From Clostridia bacterium (GTDB taxonomy: Bacteria; Bacillota; Clostridia; Christensenellales; Borkfalkiaceae), in NCBI GenBank assembly GCA_017648525.1, contig JAGCIP010000238.1, positions 1 through 5,974 on the forward strand: a stretch of 5,974 nt of DNA, given 5' to 3'. A program made the position numbers and the translations under genes. The notes beneath the pieces were generated by a model, which was not told the origin of the DNA, made no database searches, and saw only the letters and a list, made by a program, of their open reading frames with translations. Of this stretch, positions 5,933-5,974 are shown in pieces (position 1 is the first letter of the stretch; every line of letters starts with the position of its first letter).

Positions 5933-5974
5933 TTAATACATTCCACCCATACCGCCAGCAGGCATTTGCGGAAC
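5933..5974 (-). CDS. groL: GroEL chaperonin, C-terminal end only
   Basis: The last 42 bases, read on the minus strand, encode VPQMPAGGMGGMY and a TAA stop (5935-5933). A methionine- and glycine-rich GGM tail at the very C-terminus is characteristic of GroEL, the 60-kDa chaperonin that folds proteins in the cytoplasm with GroES. Only 13 residues are visible and the rest of the gene lies beyond the window, so the call rests on the tail alone. The final tyrosine is slightly unusual, since many tails end in methionine. The nearest possible terminator for it is the hairpin at 5810-5845, about 90 bases downstream. Confidence 0.75.
   Translation of the reverse strand, partial: VPQMPAGGMGGMY

Overview
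The window looks like chromosomal DNA of an anaerobic, low-to-moderate-GC Firmicute, most likely an uncultured Clostridia lineage. The reasons are AGGAG-type ribosome binding sites before most starts, near-consensus sigma-A promoters with 17-bp spacers, AT-rich intergenic gaps, and a gene set (DUF1846/UPF0371, PqqD plus HprK-like kinase, a lipoprotein ApbE, an AraC regulator) common in that group. No insertion sequence, integrase, tRNA, rRNA, CRISPR array or phage gene is visible. All taxonomic statements are inference.

Layout. Positions 1-675 (+) hold the 3' part of an AraC-family regulator, closed by a strong hairpin terminator at 704-740. It converges on a minus-strand Gfo/Idh/MocA-fold gene (784-1998) whose motifs match the GH109 branch of that superfamily. 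This gene has its own near-perfect promoter at 2037-2065. Upstream, still on the minus strand, is a tight three-gene operon read in the order HprK-like P-loop kinase (3849-4565), PqqD-like protein (3589-3852), DUF1846 protein (2113-3576). The first pair overlaps by ATGA; the second is separated by 12 bp with a ribosome binding site that overlaps the preceding stop codon. The operon promoter (4624-4652) lies back to back with a plus-strand promoter (4660-4688) that drives an ApbE-family lipoprotein (4719-5795). A strong terminator (5810-5845) follows. The last 42 bases are the C-terminal end of a minus-strand groL (GroEL) gene.

How the genes may work together. PqqD-like proteins are RiPP recognition elements (they bind leader peptides), and HprK-related kinases recur next to them, so the pair suggests a small peptide- or protein-phosphorylation module. 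No precursor peptide, radical SAM enzyme, protease or exporter is visible here, so any substrate must lie outside the window or the pair does something else. The coupling of this pair to DUF1846, a conserved family without a settled function, is the most interesting arrangement in the window. ApbE transfers FMN to exported proteins; its target is not in the window. The AraC regulator and the GH109-like enzyme are convergent, so a regulatory link between them is possible but not shown.

No stretch over 300 bases lacks a gene. The largest gaps are 676-783 (terminator), 1999-2112 (promoter and ribosome binding site), 4566-4718 (divergent promoters) and 5796-5932 (terminator, then about 87 bases with nothing recognised).
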